Under the pieces are notes generated by a model that saw only the letters and a program-made list of their open reading frames with translations, was not told the DNA's origin and searched no databases. 64,000 bases of DNA from Cohnella cholangitidis (GTDB lineage Bacteria; Bacillota; Bacilli; Paenibacillales; Paenibacillaceae). This document shows, one piece after another, positions 1 to 11,000 of this stretch. The position numbers and the translations under genes were made by a program. Location: NCBI RefSeq assembly GCF_014107495.1, contig NZ_CP041969.1:1981001-2045000 (forward strand), in the 5' to 3' direction. Each line of letters opens with the position of its first letter. Position 1 is the first letter of the stretch.

Positions 1-929
1 GATACGGTAATCTTCGGCCGGCCGTTCACGGTCTTGACGCTGAATTTCGATTTGCGGGACGTTGCATATACGGTAACGGTATTCGATGACCCATCGACCT
101 TAATAACCCCTCGATACCCGGCCGGATTCATCCCTTTAATCGCCATGTAGGCGGCGATTTCGAACGGTTTCGTGGTACCCACCAATTTATCCTCTTTGAA
201 ATACGCTAATCCCTTGACTTCTATGTTCTGTTTTTTCTTTAACTCCACGTATGGCAGGTATCCCTCCTGCCCTTTTTTCGCGGAGTTGCTCCAATACATG
301 CCAACGTAGTTCACCGGGAACTTGCCTAATTTGACCGAATTATCCATTGTCGACATGAGATAGAGTGCCGGAACGCGTTCCAGCTCCGGCGCTGCTCTCA
401 TTAATCTTTCCGCTTTGCCTTTCGAGACCAGCATCCATGCCATTCTCCGCACTTCCGGGTTTCGGCGGAGATAGTCGTTAATATTTTGCATTCCGATTTT
501 GGCCAACTCTTCGGAAACGACGATAACCCGCAAATGGCCGAAAAAGATTCTGCCGGAAATTTGCTGCTGCAAATTCATAAGAGCGTCATCCATCGTATGC
601 CCTACCATGCTAATGACCCATACGGTTTGTTCCGCTCCCCCTTTCCCCCCTCCCCCGCTTTCGCCGGGACCTAGCGGGATTTTACCGGGAAGGGCGATTT
701 GCACCGTGATCCTGATCATTCCCTTGGCGGGTTCCGGAAATCCGGCGGTAATATGGGAGATTTCATCCTCTTCTTTTTCCGTTTCCTTGCTTGCCGCATC
801 AACCGATATGCCCAGCACGACGGCGCGTTCTTCAATTTCCAGACGGTCCCAACAGGCTGTCAGCAAAGGAAACATCATCGCTACGATGACTGACAGCTTA
901 ATCCCTCTAAACACTCGGTTGATTCTCAC
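1..929 (-). CDS. Ger(x)C family spore germination lipoprotein, partial (3' end beyond window)
   Basis: Third gene of a gerA-type germinant receptor operon: the lipoprotein C subunit on the outer face of the inner spore membrane. The frame is open from a GTG at 927-929 to the window edge, about 309 residues, so the C-terminus is missing. The N-terminus has a hydrophobic signal followed by a lipobox-like LLTAC and then WDRLEIEERAVVLGI, the usual start of mature GerC proteins. The start is chosen because AGAGGGG lies just upstream and no ATG fits. The gene overlaps the end of the upstream permease gene by 23 bp, which suggests translational coupling. Family is known; the germinant is unknown. 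Confidence 0.9.
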   Translation of the reverse strand, partial: MRINRVFRGIKLSVIVAMMFPLLTACWDRLEIEERAVVLGISVDAASKETEKEEDEISHITAGFPEPAKGMIRITVQIALPGKIPLGPGESGGGGKGGAEQTVWVISMVGHTMDDALMNLQQQISGRIFFGHLRVIVVSEELAKIGMQNINDYLRRNPEVRRMAWMLVSKGKAERLMRAAPELERVPALYLMSTMDNSVKLGKFPVNYVGMYWSNSAKKGQEGYLPYVELKKKQNIEVKGLAYFKEDKLVGTTKPFEIAAYMAIKGMNPAGYRGVIKVDGSSNTVTVYATSRKSKFSVKTVNGRPKITV

Positions 930-2019
930 TGGAATCCCCTCTTTTTTTGCGAATCATGGCGATGATCAGCAGCAATCCCGGGTACGCGATCGTAATGACG
1001 AGTCCGATCCTGCCGACGCTTTGGATAATTTCATACATGTTCAAGATGTTCTGAGGAACCATCGCGATGAAAAAAACGGCAGGCAAAAGAAAAAAAGCAA
1101 ACATTTTGTGGTCGCGCAAGCGAAACAGCTTGCTCATCTCTTTGATCGCAAGAAAATAACTCGAGAAGAGAGTCGTGAATACCGCCGTTACCCACACGGC
1201 CAGAAACGCGGCATCCAAGCGTTCCAAAACGTTCGCGGGCAACGATGTCGCCTTCGCCAGCTCCAACGTCGGCCAAAGCAGATTCTTCGTTTCTTCGGAA
1301 CCGAAGACGCTTACCGTCGCCGCGACGATCGTCACGTACAACCCACCCGAGATGACCATCCCCCACAGGCTTGCCTTCATCGCTTTCTCGGGATGACGCA
1401 TGGCCGGAATGACCGTCGTAATAATGAATGAACCTTGAAACAAAGCCCCAATAGTCATCACGCCTCTGATCATTCCTTTATGTTCGTTGCCCCAGACCGG
1501 CAAAAGATTGATCACGTCGGAATTTTTCAAAGACAGCGCGACGATTAACAAAGCCGGGCCCAAGAGAAGCGGAAAATAAAAATAGTGAATGTACGCGAAC
1601 GTCGTTATATCGTTGCGAGTGGAGATCGCGGCAAGCAGCAGCATCACGATAACGGTGACCTCTAGCGGCGTCTTGGTCAATACCGATGTAATCACCACTT
1701 CTCCGAACTCTCTCGCGGTCAGCGACGTCAGAACGGCGAAAAAACCGATAATCGCCGCGCTCCCGATCCAGGAGAACCACTTTCCGATAATCGCTTCGCT
1801 GTATTGGACGATCGACTGGTTCGGGAATCGCATGCCGAGCACCGTAATCAGAAACAAGCCTACAAATGCAAGCACCACTCCTAAGAATGTAACGAGAGGA
1901 GCCCCGGAATCGGCGGCACGAACGGCAAAAAGAGGGATCGGGAGCACGCCTACGCCGATAATGGTGCTGATAAGAATAGCCGCCGCCTGAATCATTGTAA
2001 TTTGCCGGGATTCCCTCAT
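907..2019 (-). CDS. GerB-type germination permease (amino acid permease-like, endospore germination family)
   Basis: B subunit of a GerA-type germinant receptor, an integral membrane protein of the APC-related spore permease family. The 370 residues contain about ten hydrophobic segments, beginning with an N-terminal ISTIIGVGVLPIPLF segment typical of the family, and end with a basic tail. Normal length. Its ATG overlaps the TGA of the A-subunit gene by 4 bp, and its own 3' end overlaps the GerC start. Family evidence implies that A, B and C act as one receptor complex in the inner spore membrane, with the B subunit helping to recognise the germinant. Substrate cannot be told from sequence. 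Confidence 0.92.
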   Translation of the reverse strand: MRESRQITMIQAAAILISTIIGVGVLPIPLFAVRAADSGAPLVTFLGVVLAFVGLFLITVLGMRFPNQSIVQYSEAIIGKWFSWIGSAAIIGFFAVLTSLTAREFGEVVITSVLTKTPLEVTVIVMLLLAAISTRNDITTFAYIHYFYFPLLLGPALLIVALSLKNSDVINLLPVWGNEHKGMIRGVMTIGALFQGSFIITTVIPAMRHPEKAMKASLWGMVISGGLYVTIVAATVSVFGSEETKNLLWPTLELAKATSLPANVLERLDAAFLAVWVTAVFTTLFSSYFLAIKEMSKLFRLRDHKMFAFFLLPAVFFIAMVPQNILNMYEIIQSVGRIGLVITIAYPGLLLIIAMIRKKRGDSSENQPSV

Positions 2020-3650
2020 TCTTCGGACTCCTTCCGATCTTCTTTGAACTTTAGCGGATCCATCGCGTTGTTTTGCGGCTTTTTCATTTCTTCGACCGTT
2101 TTGCCGCTTAATCTGATTTTATCCATCGGGAAGAGGAATGCCGGCCTTCTTCTCATCCACCATAACGGGCCGCGCACGACCAAATCCTTCATCCCCCGGA
2201 AGTTGCCGGGAACAAGCGGACTCAAATACGGAATGCCGAACGACTTCAAAGAAAGAAGATGGTTCGCGATGAGGATCAGCCCTATCATCACCCCGTACAA
2301 GCCGAATATGCCGGCCAGTATGATAAGCGGGAACCGCAAGAGCCGCAGGGCAAGCGCCACGTTATAAGCCGGGGTTGCAAACGAGCCGATCGTCGTCAGA
2401 GCGATAATAACGACGGTTATCGGACTGGCGAACCCCGCGGCGACCGCGGCCTGTCCGACGACCAATACGCCCACGATGGATAAGGCGCCGCCGACTTGCT
2501 GCGGCAATCGAATCGTCGCTTCCCGCAGTACCTCCATGGAGATTTCGATCACCAACACTTCTATAATGGCCGGAAAGGGTACCCCCGCGCGCCCTCCGGC
2601 CACCGCTACGGCGAACTCCGTCGGGATAAGCTCCGGATTGAAGGAAATGATCGCTACGTACAGAGAAGGAAATACAAGCGAGAACACTAGCGCGATAAGG
2701 CGGGCGAGACGAATGGCGCTCATCAGAAGGAACCGTTCGGTGTAGTCCTCGACCGTCTGATAGAGCTGACTGAATACCGTCGGAACGACCAGAGCCAGGG
2801 GGGATCCGTCGGCGAGAATGGCGACTCTGCCTTCCAACAGGTTGGCAACGACTTTGTCCGGCCTCTCCGTATTCTGGACTTGCGGGAAAGGCGACAGCTG
2901 GTTGTCCTCGATAAACTGTTCCAAATATCCGGAATCCAGAATCGCGTCGATATCGATGACGGACAGCCGTCTGTTTACTTCGTCGACGAGGTCCGGATTC
3001 GTTATCCCGTGAATAAAACAAATCGCGACCTTCGTTTGCGTTCTGCGTCCGACTTCAATCGTCTTGATCCGAAAGTCCGGAGATTGCAGACGGTAACGGA
3101 GCAGAGCAATGTTCACGCTCAGCAGTTCGATAAATCCTTCGCGCGGTCCCCGGATGACCTGTTCGGTCGCCGGTTGGTCGATCGAGCGTTTCTCGATTTT
3201 GCGGGTACTGATGAGCAATACCTCTTCCAATCCTTCGACGACGAACAGCGTCTGGCCGCGAACGATGCCCACGATCGATTTGGCAAGCAGATTTTCCGAT
3301 TTCACCTCTACGTGGTACAACGTATCTTTGAGCAGGATATCCATTAACGGGCTTCCGTTGTTAATCTTCTCGTCTAAATTCGGAGGCCCGTACATGAGCG
3401 GCCTCAATATTTCGGAATTCAGCATCGTCACGTCGCTCATGTGGGTGTAATAAATTAATGCCGCGGGATGTTGTCCGAATACGTGAAACCTGCGAACCTC
3501 ATAATCGTCGTTCTCGCCTAGTACGCCGTTGATAACCGCGATCGTATCTTCCAGATCTCCGCTGATCTTCGCTCCTTGAAGCTCGTCTTGAGGCGGATCC
3601 GGAGCCTCGTGAACCGTAGGTTTATCGTTTCTCTTCGACTTCTTCAGCAT
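2016..3650 (-). CDS. GerA-family spore germination protein (receptor A subunit)
   Basis: First gene of the germinant receptor operon, 544 residues. A charged, polar N-terminal domain (about 1-290) holds FHVFGQHPAALIYYTHMSD and a VGRRTQTKVAICFIHGITNP segment typical of GerA proteins. A C-terminal half (about 290-500) carries several membrane segments, including PTVFSQLYQTVEDYTERF and the conserved PFPAIIEVLVIEISMEVLREA region. The basic start and acidic, charged tail are cytosolic. The ATGA overlap with the B gene and the gene order A-B-C match classical receptor operons. A sporulation-specific (sigma-G) promoter is expected but I could not identify one with confidence. Confidence 0.93.
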   Translation of the reverse strand: MLKKSKRNDKPTVHEAPDPPQDELQGAKISGDLEDTIAVINGVLGENDDYEVRRFHVFGQHPAALIYYTHMSDVTMLNSEILRPLMYGPPNLDEKINNGSPLMDILLKDTLYHVEVKSENLLAKSIVGIVRGQTLFVVEGLEEVLLISTRKIEKRSIDQPATEQVIRGPREGFIELLSVNIALLRYRLQSPDFRIKTIEVGRRTQTKVAICFIHGITNPDLVDEVNRRLSVIDIDAILDSGYLEQFIEDNQLSPFPQVQNTERPDKVVANLLEGRVAILADGSPLALVVPTVFSQLYQTVEDYTERFLLMSAIRLARLIALVFSLVFPSLYVAIISFNPELIPTEFAVAVAGGRAGVPFPAIIEVLVIEISMEVLREATIRLPQQVGGALSIVGVLVVGQAAVAAGFASPITVVIIALTTIGSFATPAYNVALALRLLRFPLIILAGIFGLYGVMIGLILIANHLLSLKSFGIPYLSPLVPGNFRGMKDLVVRGPLWWMRRRPAFLFPMDKIRLSGKTVEEMKKPQNNAMDPLKFKEDRKESEE

Positions 3651-3760
3651 CGTGGATTTTCACCGCCGTATTCTATTGCATGGGATAAGGAACTTGGAAT
3701 GTTATTGTTTGGCAATTGACCGTCTTTTAAACAACTTTTTACGATCGAGTCCATAACGCA

Positions 3761-3791
3761 AACAGTCCCAGCCGCGATGGCTGGGACTGTT
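3761..3791 (-). terminator. Hairpin between oxidoreductase gene and ger operon
   Basis: A perfect 13-bp stem (3761-3773 with 3779-3791) closes on a 5-base loop. It lies downstream of the minus-strand oxidoreductase gene (stop 3825) and upstream of the ger operon. The T-tract is short, so termination is likely but not certain. Confidence 0.6.
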
Positions 3792-3824
3792 TAACGATCT
3801 AGCAGGACTAATGTTTAATGCCGA

Positions 3825-4901
3825 TTACAGGCTCCAATCCAGCTTCACTTCCCCGCCCTTGCGGGAAGATTCGTAGATGGCGTCGATGATCAGGTTGCTG
3901 CGCAAGCCCGTTTCCGCCGAAGTCCAAGGAGCTTGGCCCGTGCGAACGCAATCGAGGAAATGCCGGCTCAAGCGTACGCGCGCGCCTTCATCCTCCGACG
4001 GCGCGACAAGCGGGATATCCATCGTCTGGTCGAACCGCTCCGTTAAAAATTTACCCTCGCTGCCGCGAAGCACCGCGCCGCCGTCGGAGCCCATCAAGTG
4101 AAGGAAAGGAGAGCTGTCCGTATCCATATGGACCGCCCAGCTTACTTCAAGCGTAAGAGATGTGCCATCCTCCATCTTGATTATCGCCGTAGCGAGATCT
4201 TCGACGTCATAGATGCCGTTCCAGTTCGGCTTGCCCCAGCTGCCGATCCCTTTTTTCCGAGGACCGAACTCCGCGTAGGTAGAACCGTATACCGATACCG
4301 GCTTAGGCTCGCCCATGAGGAAAAACGCCAAGTCCAGCATATGAACGCCGATGTCGATCAGAGGTCCTCCCCCCGATTGTCCGTGTTGGGTAAACCATGT
4401 TCCCCATCCCGGTATCCCTTTGCGCCGATACCAGCCTGTCTTAGCCGTATAAATACGGCCAAGTTCCCCGCGGTCGATCTGCTCCTTCACTTGCAAAGCC
4501 AGCGGCTCCCAACGCATTTGGTGCGCGACCATGACCGTTTTCCCGGTACGTTTCTGAGCCCTTACGATTTCCTTGGCCGCTTCGGAGTCCAGGCCCATCG
4601 GCTTCTCGACTAGAACGTGCTTGCCTTGCTCTAGAGCAAGGATCGTCAGGGAAGCATGCGCTTGGTTAGGTACCGCGACGATAACGGCATCTACGTCCTC
4701 GCGGCGGATGAGCTCTTCCGGAGACGCGGACACGACGGGAATGCCGTATTGCTGCGCTCTTTGCTCGGCAAGCGGAAGAAAGACATCCGTGATCGCCACG
4801 AATTCGCACTCCTCCTTAAGCTTACCGAATTCCTGCAAGTGAACGTTTCCGATATTTCCTGCGCCGATCAAACCGATTCGAATTTTTTGCTGATTACTCA
4901 T
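3825..4901 (-). CDS. Gfo/Idh/MocA family NAD(P)-dependent oxidoreductase
   Basis: 358-residue sugar or inositol dehydrogenase-like protein. The N-terminus holds a Rossmann fold with IGLIGAGNIGNVH, followed by VAVPNQAHASLTILALEQGKHVLVEKPMG, which has the EKP lysine typical of this family. The C-terminal half is the alpha/beta domain with DIGVHMLDLAFFLMG. The ATG at 4899-4901 is preferred over the longer frame because GAGGAGG sits upstream of it and the residues before it look non-coding. It lies at the 3' side of the polysaccharide lyase gene on the same strand but behind a hairpin, so it may be separately transcribed. Probable role: oxidation or reduction of a sugar released by the locus; the substrate is unknown. 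Confidence 0.9.
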   Translation of the reverse strand: MSNQQKIRIGLIGAGNIGNVHLQEFGKLKEECEFVAITDVFLPLAEQRAQQYGIPVVSASPEELIRREDVDAVIVAVPNQAHASLTILALEQGKHVLVEKPMGLDSEAAKEIVRAQKRTGKTVMVAHQMRWEPLALQVKEQIDRGELGRIYTAKTGWYRRKGIPGWGTWFTQHGQSGGGPLIDIGVHMLDLAFFLMGEPKPVSVYGSTYAEFGPRKKGIGSWGKPNWNGIYDVEDLATAIIKMEDGTSLTLEVSWAVHMDTDSSPFLHLMGSDGGAVLRGSEGKFLTERFDQTMDIPLVAPSEDEGARVRLSRHFLDCVRTGQAPWTSAETGLRSNLIIDAIYESSRKGGEVKLDWSL

Positions 4902-5029
4902 GAATAAGCCTCCTCGACTTTTGCGTTGTCTGATAACGCTATCATAATCCATCGTACGGCACTCTTTCGATGACCGATATAGCTTAGTTTGTATCTTAAT
5001 TTGCACAAGTATCATTGCCATGCGGTAAC

Positions 5030-5070
5030 AGGCACAGCATGAGGAACATATCCGTTCCTCCGCTGTGCCT
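5030..5070 (-). terminator. Hairpin downstream of the giant lyase gene
   Basis: Inverted repeat AGGCACAGC / GCTGTGCCT (5030-5038 with 5062-5070) with an inner GAGGAAC / GTTCCTC stem. It starts about 20 bp past the stop of the minus-strand lyase gene. The T-tract is poor. Confidence 0.55.
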
Positions 5071-5090
5071 GCTGTCATCTATGTTTTATT

Positions 5091-8000
5091 TTATCGTTCT
5101 GTGCCAAGCTCCAATATCCGCACCAATAGAGTCACCGCTTCCGCTCGGGCCGCGGTACCGTTCGGAACGAACTTATTGTCGCCGCGGCCATTCACGATGC
5201 CCAGCTTGCGAACCGCCTCAATTGCGCCTTTCGCCCATTTCGGGATGTCCTGATCGTCCGCGAAGCCGGTTGTTGCTTCTGCTTCAGCAGACAGTTTAAG
5301 GGCTCTAGCGATCATCGCTGCCATTTCCGCACGGGTAATACGCGCATTCGGCCGGAAACTGCCGTCCGCGTACCCGCTCACAATACTTGCTTCAACGGCA
5401 TTCGCGATCTCTTGCTTCGCCCATCCGCCGATTGCGGCTTCGTCCGTAAACGCAGTCGCTGAACCTGCTCCTTCCAGCTTAAGCGCCTTTGCCAGCATGA
5501 CCGTAAATTCGGCGCGGGTAATGGCGGCATTCGGCTTGAACGTTCCATCCGGATAGCCGCTGACAAGCTTCATGCCCGCCGCGCTCAGGATGGCGCTCTT
5601 CGCCCAATGTCCCGCGATGTCTGCGAACGATGGCGCCGGCGCGTTCGGTTCGCCGCTTTCGTCCTTCTTCTCGCCTACAGCCATGACCGCAAACTTGGTG
5701 AAGTGATCCACTTCGGCCGTAATTCGATCGCCTTTCGCTACGCCGCCTATTTCAATCCATACTTTCTTTGCTTCGTCATAATAGAAGATAGCGACTCTTT
5801 GATTGTCTCCCGCGAGAGACGGATCGAACTTCATCGAGATCACGATCGGCTTCTTGAAGTTTCCTGCCCTATTTTTCGTCAATTCAAAGACGCTGCTGAC
5901 TAACTTTTCCTTATCGAATACGAGGTTTGCCGTACTGGACAGCTTCTCGATCTCGATGCGCAGCTCTTGCTCCGCCGCTCCTGCGCCTATCGTAAGGATA
6001 ACTTCGTTATCGAGGCTGACCTCGCCGGCCCGTCCGCTCGGAATAAGGATGGTGCCGTTGTTCGATTTGATGACGGAAGTATCATTGCCATTGCCTGTGC
6101 CGCTGCCGCTGACCGGAGTCTCCGGTTGCGGCGTCTCCGGTTGCGGAGCCTTCGGTGTCGCCGTTACGGCATCGGAGAACTCGCTCTCGCCCCCCGCTCC
6201 CACGGCTTTCACTGAGAACGCGTATCGCGTGCCGTTCGTCAGACCGGTTACCGTGAACGCGGTTTCCGCGACGTTCGCCTGTACTTGCACCCAACCGGCC
6301 GGATCAACCGGAGCCGCTGACCCTGCATACTTGTAAACGACATAGCGATCCGCTCCGGCCACGGCGTCCCACCTCAGCGAAACTTTCCGGTCGCCCGCCG
6401 CCGCGGCGAGGTGAACCGGCGCTGCCGGAACCAGCGACAATGTCGATTTCGGCGTCGCCGTCACGGCATTGGAGAAATCGCTCCCGCCTCTCGCAGCTAC
6501 GGCTTTCACCGCGAACGCATAGCTCGTTCCGTTCGTCAATCCGGTTACTGCATACGTGGCTTCCGTTACGCTGGCTTGAACCAGCTGCCAGTTGCCCGGA
6601 TCGGCCGGCGCCGCCATGCCTTCATATTGGTACACGGAATAGGTGACGCTTTCCGCCGAAGCGTCCCATCTTAAGGTTACGGATCGGTCGCCGGGCGCCG
6701 CCGTCAAATTCGCGGGCGAAGCCGGAACAGTACCTGCATCCGCCAACGGGATCACTTCGTTCGACGGCTCGGATGCCGCCGAATCGCCTTGAGCGTTCGT
6801 CGCGACTACCGTAAAGGTATACGCCGTACCGTTCGTCAGACCGGTGGCAGTGATCGGGCTATCCGTACCTTCCGCCGCCGTAACGGCTTCTCCGTTCGCC
6901 CAAGCGGTTACTTTATAGCCTGTAATTTCGCTTCCGCCATTATGGATCGGCGCGGCGAAGCTCACCTCAGCGGACCCGTCTAGACCGACGGCACGCACAT
7001 CGGCAGGAGCGTCCGGGACGGACTTAAGAGCAGAATACACTTTAAATTCCCAGAGCGAGTAGCCGTAGGCGCTCCCTCTTTTCATGCCATTCATCCGAAC
7101 GTATCTGGCATTCACCGGTTCGAAGGAGATCTCTTCGACTCCTCCGGCTCCGTTTGTGGTGCCGTATACCGTCTTCCAGTTCGCCGTGTCGTCGGAAATC
7201 TGAATTTGATACTCCTTCCCGTACGCGGATTCCCAATGCAACATGACCTTCTCGATGGATTGGCTCGAGCCAAGATCGACGTAGATCCACTGCAGATCGG
7301 AATAGTTAGATCCCCAGCGGGTATTCAAAAAGCCATCGACGGCATTCCCGGGAGCCACGTCCGCGGCTCTGGAAGAGCTTGCCACTACCGGCATGCCTTC
7401 AGCAAGATTGGGCGGTACGGCTTCATACACGCTAAATTCATTAAGCGAGTAGCCATTTCCGGTACCCTGCTGAACGCCCTGCATCCGAACATACTTGGCA
7501 CTGACCGGTCTGAAAGGAATGTCGACGATTCCTCCGTTACCCGTCGTCGTTGAGTAAACATCCGTCCAGGCGACAGCATCGTTCGATACTTGAATTTTAT
7601 AACTTTTCCCGTAAGCTTTCTCCCAATTAAGCCTAACTTTATTGATCGTATATTGATCTTGCAAATCAACATAAATCCATTCATTATCCGAATGGTTTGA
7701 ACCCCAATACGAAGTCCTGTAAATATCCGTAGCATTCGAAGCATGCAGGTTGTCTTTGCTCGATGAAGCGGTCGCGCCTTTATCGTAAGCGAGATCGAAT
7801 CCTCTGTCGTCGTGAGAGGCTCCCTCATTCAAAGTCATGCTTCGGCCTGTGAACGTATCCTTGCCGAGCTTATAGCTTGTCGTGGATTGTTCTCCGTTAC
7901 GATCCAGCGTAACGTTCACTGTAATTCCCGGCGTCTCGGGATTGGCGACTGAAATACGGACAGGTGCTACAGATTCGTCAACCATAACCATGGCGGGTTT

Positions 8001-11000
8001 ATCTACTGTAACAGTCAACCCGTCTCTCAACTCCACCGTTCCTGCTTTATAAAACAGCAATTCCGCAATTTCCAAAGTATTATGCCGAACGGCCTGAATC
8101 GACACAGTATTTGAGAGAATGCTTATTGGGTTGCTGCTCGCATAATTGCTGACCTCATCGGAAGTTTTGTTTGGCAATACAATGTACTCATAGGAGGCAT
8201 TTGTCGGCTTTACGCCATGGTCCAACCAAATAGAGAAAACCGGAAGAGTGATCGGCTCCGTTGAACTGTCCTTAATGACGTCGCTCCAGCTTCCTGTTTT
8301 CGTCTCCTGTTGTACTTGAAAATTCGTCGAACTCGGGAATATATAGCCAATCTTATCATTATATGCCCAGCGACCGTTCGTTATCGTCTGCGCTGCTCCG
8401 GCTGCAAGCAGATTGCCGTCTACGAGAACTTCGCCTACCGCTTGGCTTTGATTCAATGTCGTGTGAATGGCATCCGTAGTTGTCGATTTGATTCCTGCTC
8501 CAAGCGCAACCATCTCATCGTCGAAGAAAAAGTAACCTTTCTTTCCGCTCGTACTCAGCTTATTGAAATCAAATGCGGTTGCGCCATAACGCTCATTCGT
8601 CACTCCGCCTACGAACGTTTGGGCATTGTTGAAATTCGTATCTTTCGTGAATGCGTACGGAGCCGTCGTACCTGGAATATGTCTCCAGTCCATCAGCGGG
8701 TAGATCGGTCGATATTCGTCGCCGGTTCTTTGGATAGCAGTGGCCCCTTGCGCCGTCCAGTGCAGCAGGTTATATCCGCTAGGATGAATTGTTCTCTTTT
8801 CGCCGCCTTTGACTGTTTTGGAAGACATCTTGACCGTAATCCCATAGTCATCCCGCATATGGGAGGAGACGAGCGTCTGCCATTGCGTGATATTGTTAGC
8901 GTCCTGTCCATTGCTCGTGCTCGTGCCAACATTGCGAATATTGTCAAGGAAACTCGCAAACTCCGCAGCTCTCGCCGGGTTGGCTGGCTGCATCCACACC
9001 AGCGGATCTTCGTAATAGGTCAAAGCCGCACTCGAATAACCCGGCCATTCGGGTCCATTCATCCCCATGCCCAGATCGGCGACATCGCCTCTCACGAGAT
9101 ACCTGGTGCCGTCCAAAATGTATGACGATAACGAATCGATCGCTGCCTTGCTGAACGGGAAGGCAGTGCCCGAAGTAACGTAAGCCCAGAATGCCATATC
9201 TCTGGCAAAGCTTCTTCCGTAACCCGTCGTATAATTCGTTTTGCCATGCATGAAGAAAGACATGTCCGCCTGAATTCCCGTTACGGTCGTCGTTACATTC
9301 GCTAACGCGTTAAATGCCTTCACAGCGTCCCGAACGATATTCGCATCCTCGAGCAACAAGCCGCGGTACATATAATTTTGATTGTACCAGGACGAATTGG
9401 TTCCATCGACAGTGTGCGGTTTACTGTCTAATGTAGCGACAATGTTGGAGGTTTGCTCCTCAGTTAAGTAGCCTTCACATAAAAGCGCGATTTTTTCTAG
9501 CCTTAATTGTTTGCCGATTCCGGTTTCCCACCAGTTGGTTGAAGTCGGCTTTACCATAAACCAGTAGTCCAGCCCCTGTTGAATACCAGCTAATAGAGCT
9601 TCGTCATGATAGTATGGACCGCCCGGATCAGCAAACGCCTGAGCCATCGATTGCATTCGATCCAGCGCAAGATAGGGGGACCAAGGCTTCCCCATATTCG
9701 CATTGGTTGTATCTGCGTAATCGACATCCGTCCAGCTTCCGTTCGCGTTTTGACTGGCTAAGTAAGTGCCGGCCTGTGATTTGAAGGTCCATTCGACTCG
9801 ACCGTTCGTTCCGTCGTTTATGATATCTTTGGAGATGTAAAAGTCAACCATCCGTTCTTTCATCATTTTCATATTCGCGATCTCTTGAGGAGTGCTGGTC
9901 TTGTCAACAATTTGGAAATAGAAGCGATCAGCATTTTCCGCATAACCGTCATTAAGTAAAAATGCGATGTAGTACTCGCCTGGCGCCAAGTCTTTTAGAC
10001 TTGGATACTCTTTTCGACCCTCGCTTTTGTCTGTAAGTGTTATCGTGCCATCGGGAAGACCGTTCACATAACCCCATTTCCAGGCATTCGTCCCCTTTTT
10101 AGGAGTTTCGCTCTTGAGGTAAATACCAATCCAATCTTTATTTCCTTGAGCCCCTGTGTAATGGATGGTTAGCGGCTGCCCGCGCTCTACAACCGTTTGA
10201 TCCATACTTAGCGTGCCGCTGTATTCGGGCTCGGGGGCCGCAGGCAGATTCAAGTCCGCGTAACTGCGAGGCTTCACATTGAACTTGGATACGACAGCGC
10301 GGTGGTCGGACAAATAAGTATCCAATTGGATGTCCGCATAAGATGTCGGTCCGCTTTTAACCTCCTTCTCGCCGATCAATTTGCTTTCCAGCGTTGTCGC
10401 AGGACCCCCGGCATACACATAGTCAAGCCGGTCATAGACTTCCGGCTTTCTCCACTCGGTGCCTTCGACCGCCCAAGTGATCCCTGGCGCTGCGGCCGGA
10501 TCAGGATGCACGGCCCGATAAGAATCGACCATGCCCAATTGATCCAGCTTCTTCGATACCGGCCATTCCACCGCTTTGCCGAAATAGCGGTCTTTCGTCG
10601 CCTCCGTCCAATCCAGGTGCGACGGCACATTAAAGTCTCCCGTCAGAAAGACAGGCATCCCTTGCTCGGCAAGCGCAGGAAGCTTGCTGAACTGGTTACG
10701 CATCTCGGCCATATGTTTAAGGTTTTCATCGGCAATGACACTCTCCGCTGTCTTGCCGTCTGCAACGCTATAAGGACCGTAAGGCGAAGACGACAAGTGC
10801 ATATTGCCAATGGCCACCGCTCTGCCAGGATCGACTTCAATCAGGTAGTAATCTTTTTCCTTATCCACATCGAGTATCGGATATTTGCTTATGAAGCTAA
10901 TATCTGTGCCCGCCTTAATGCGGACATAGTATCCTAACAATGCTGCCGCCTGGTTTACGATTTCATCTTTGGATTCTTGAATACCTACCACATCCGCGCC

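Noticed and set aside
499-1431. 310-codon plus-strand ORF opposite the GerC and GerB genes
   Set aside because: Antisense shadow; composition is low-quality and two well-supported families occupy the other strand.
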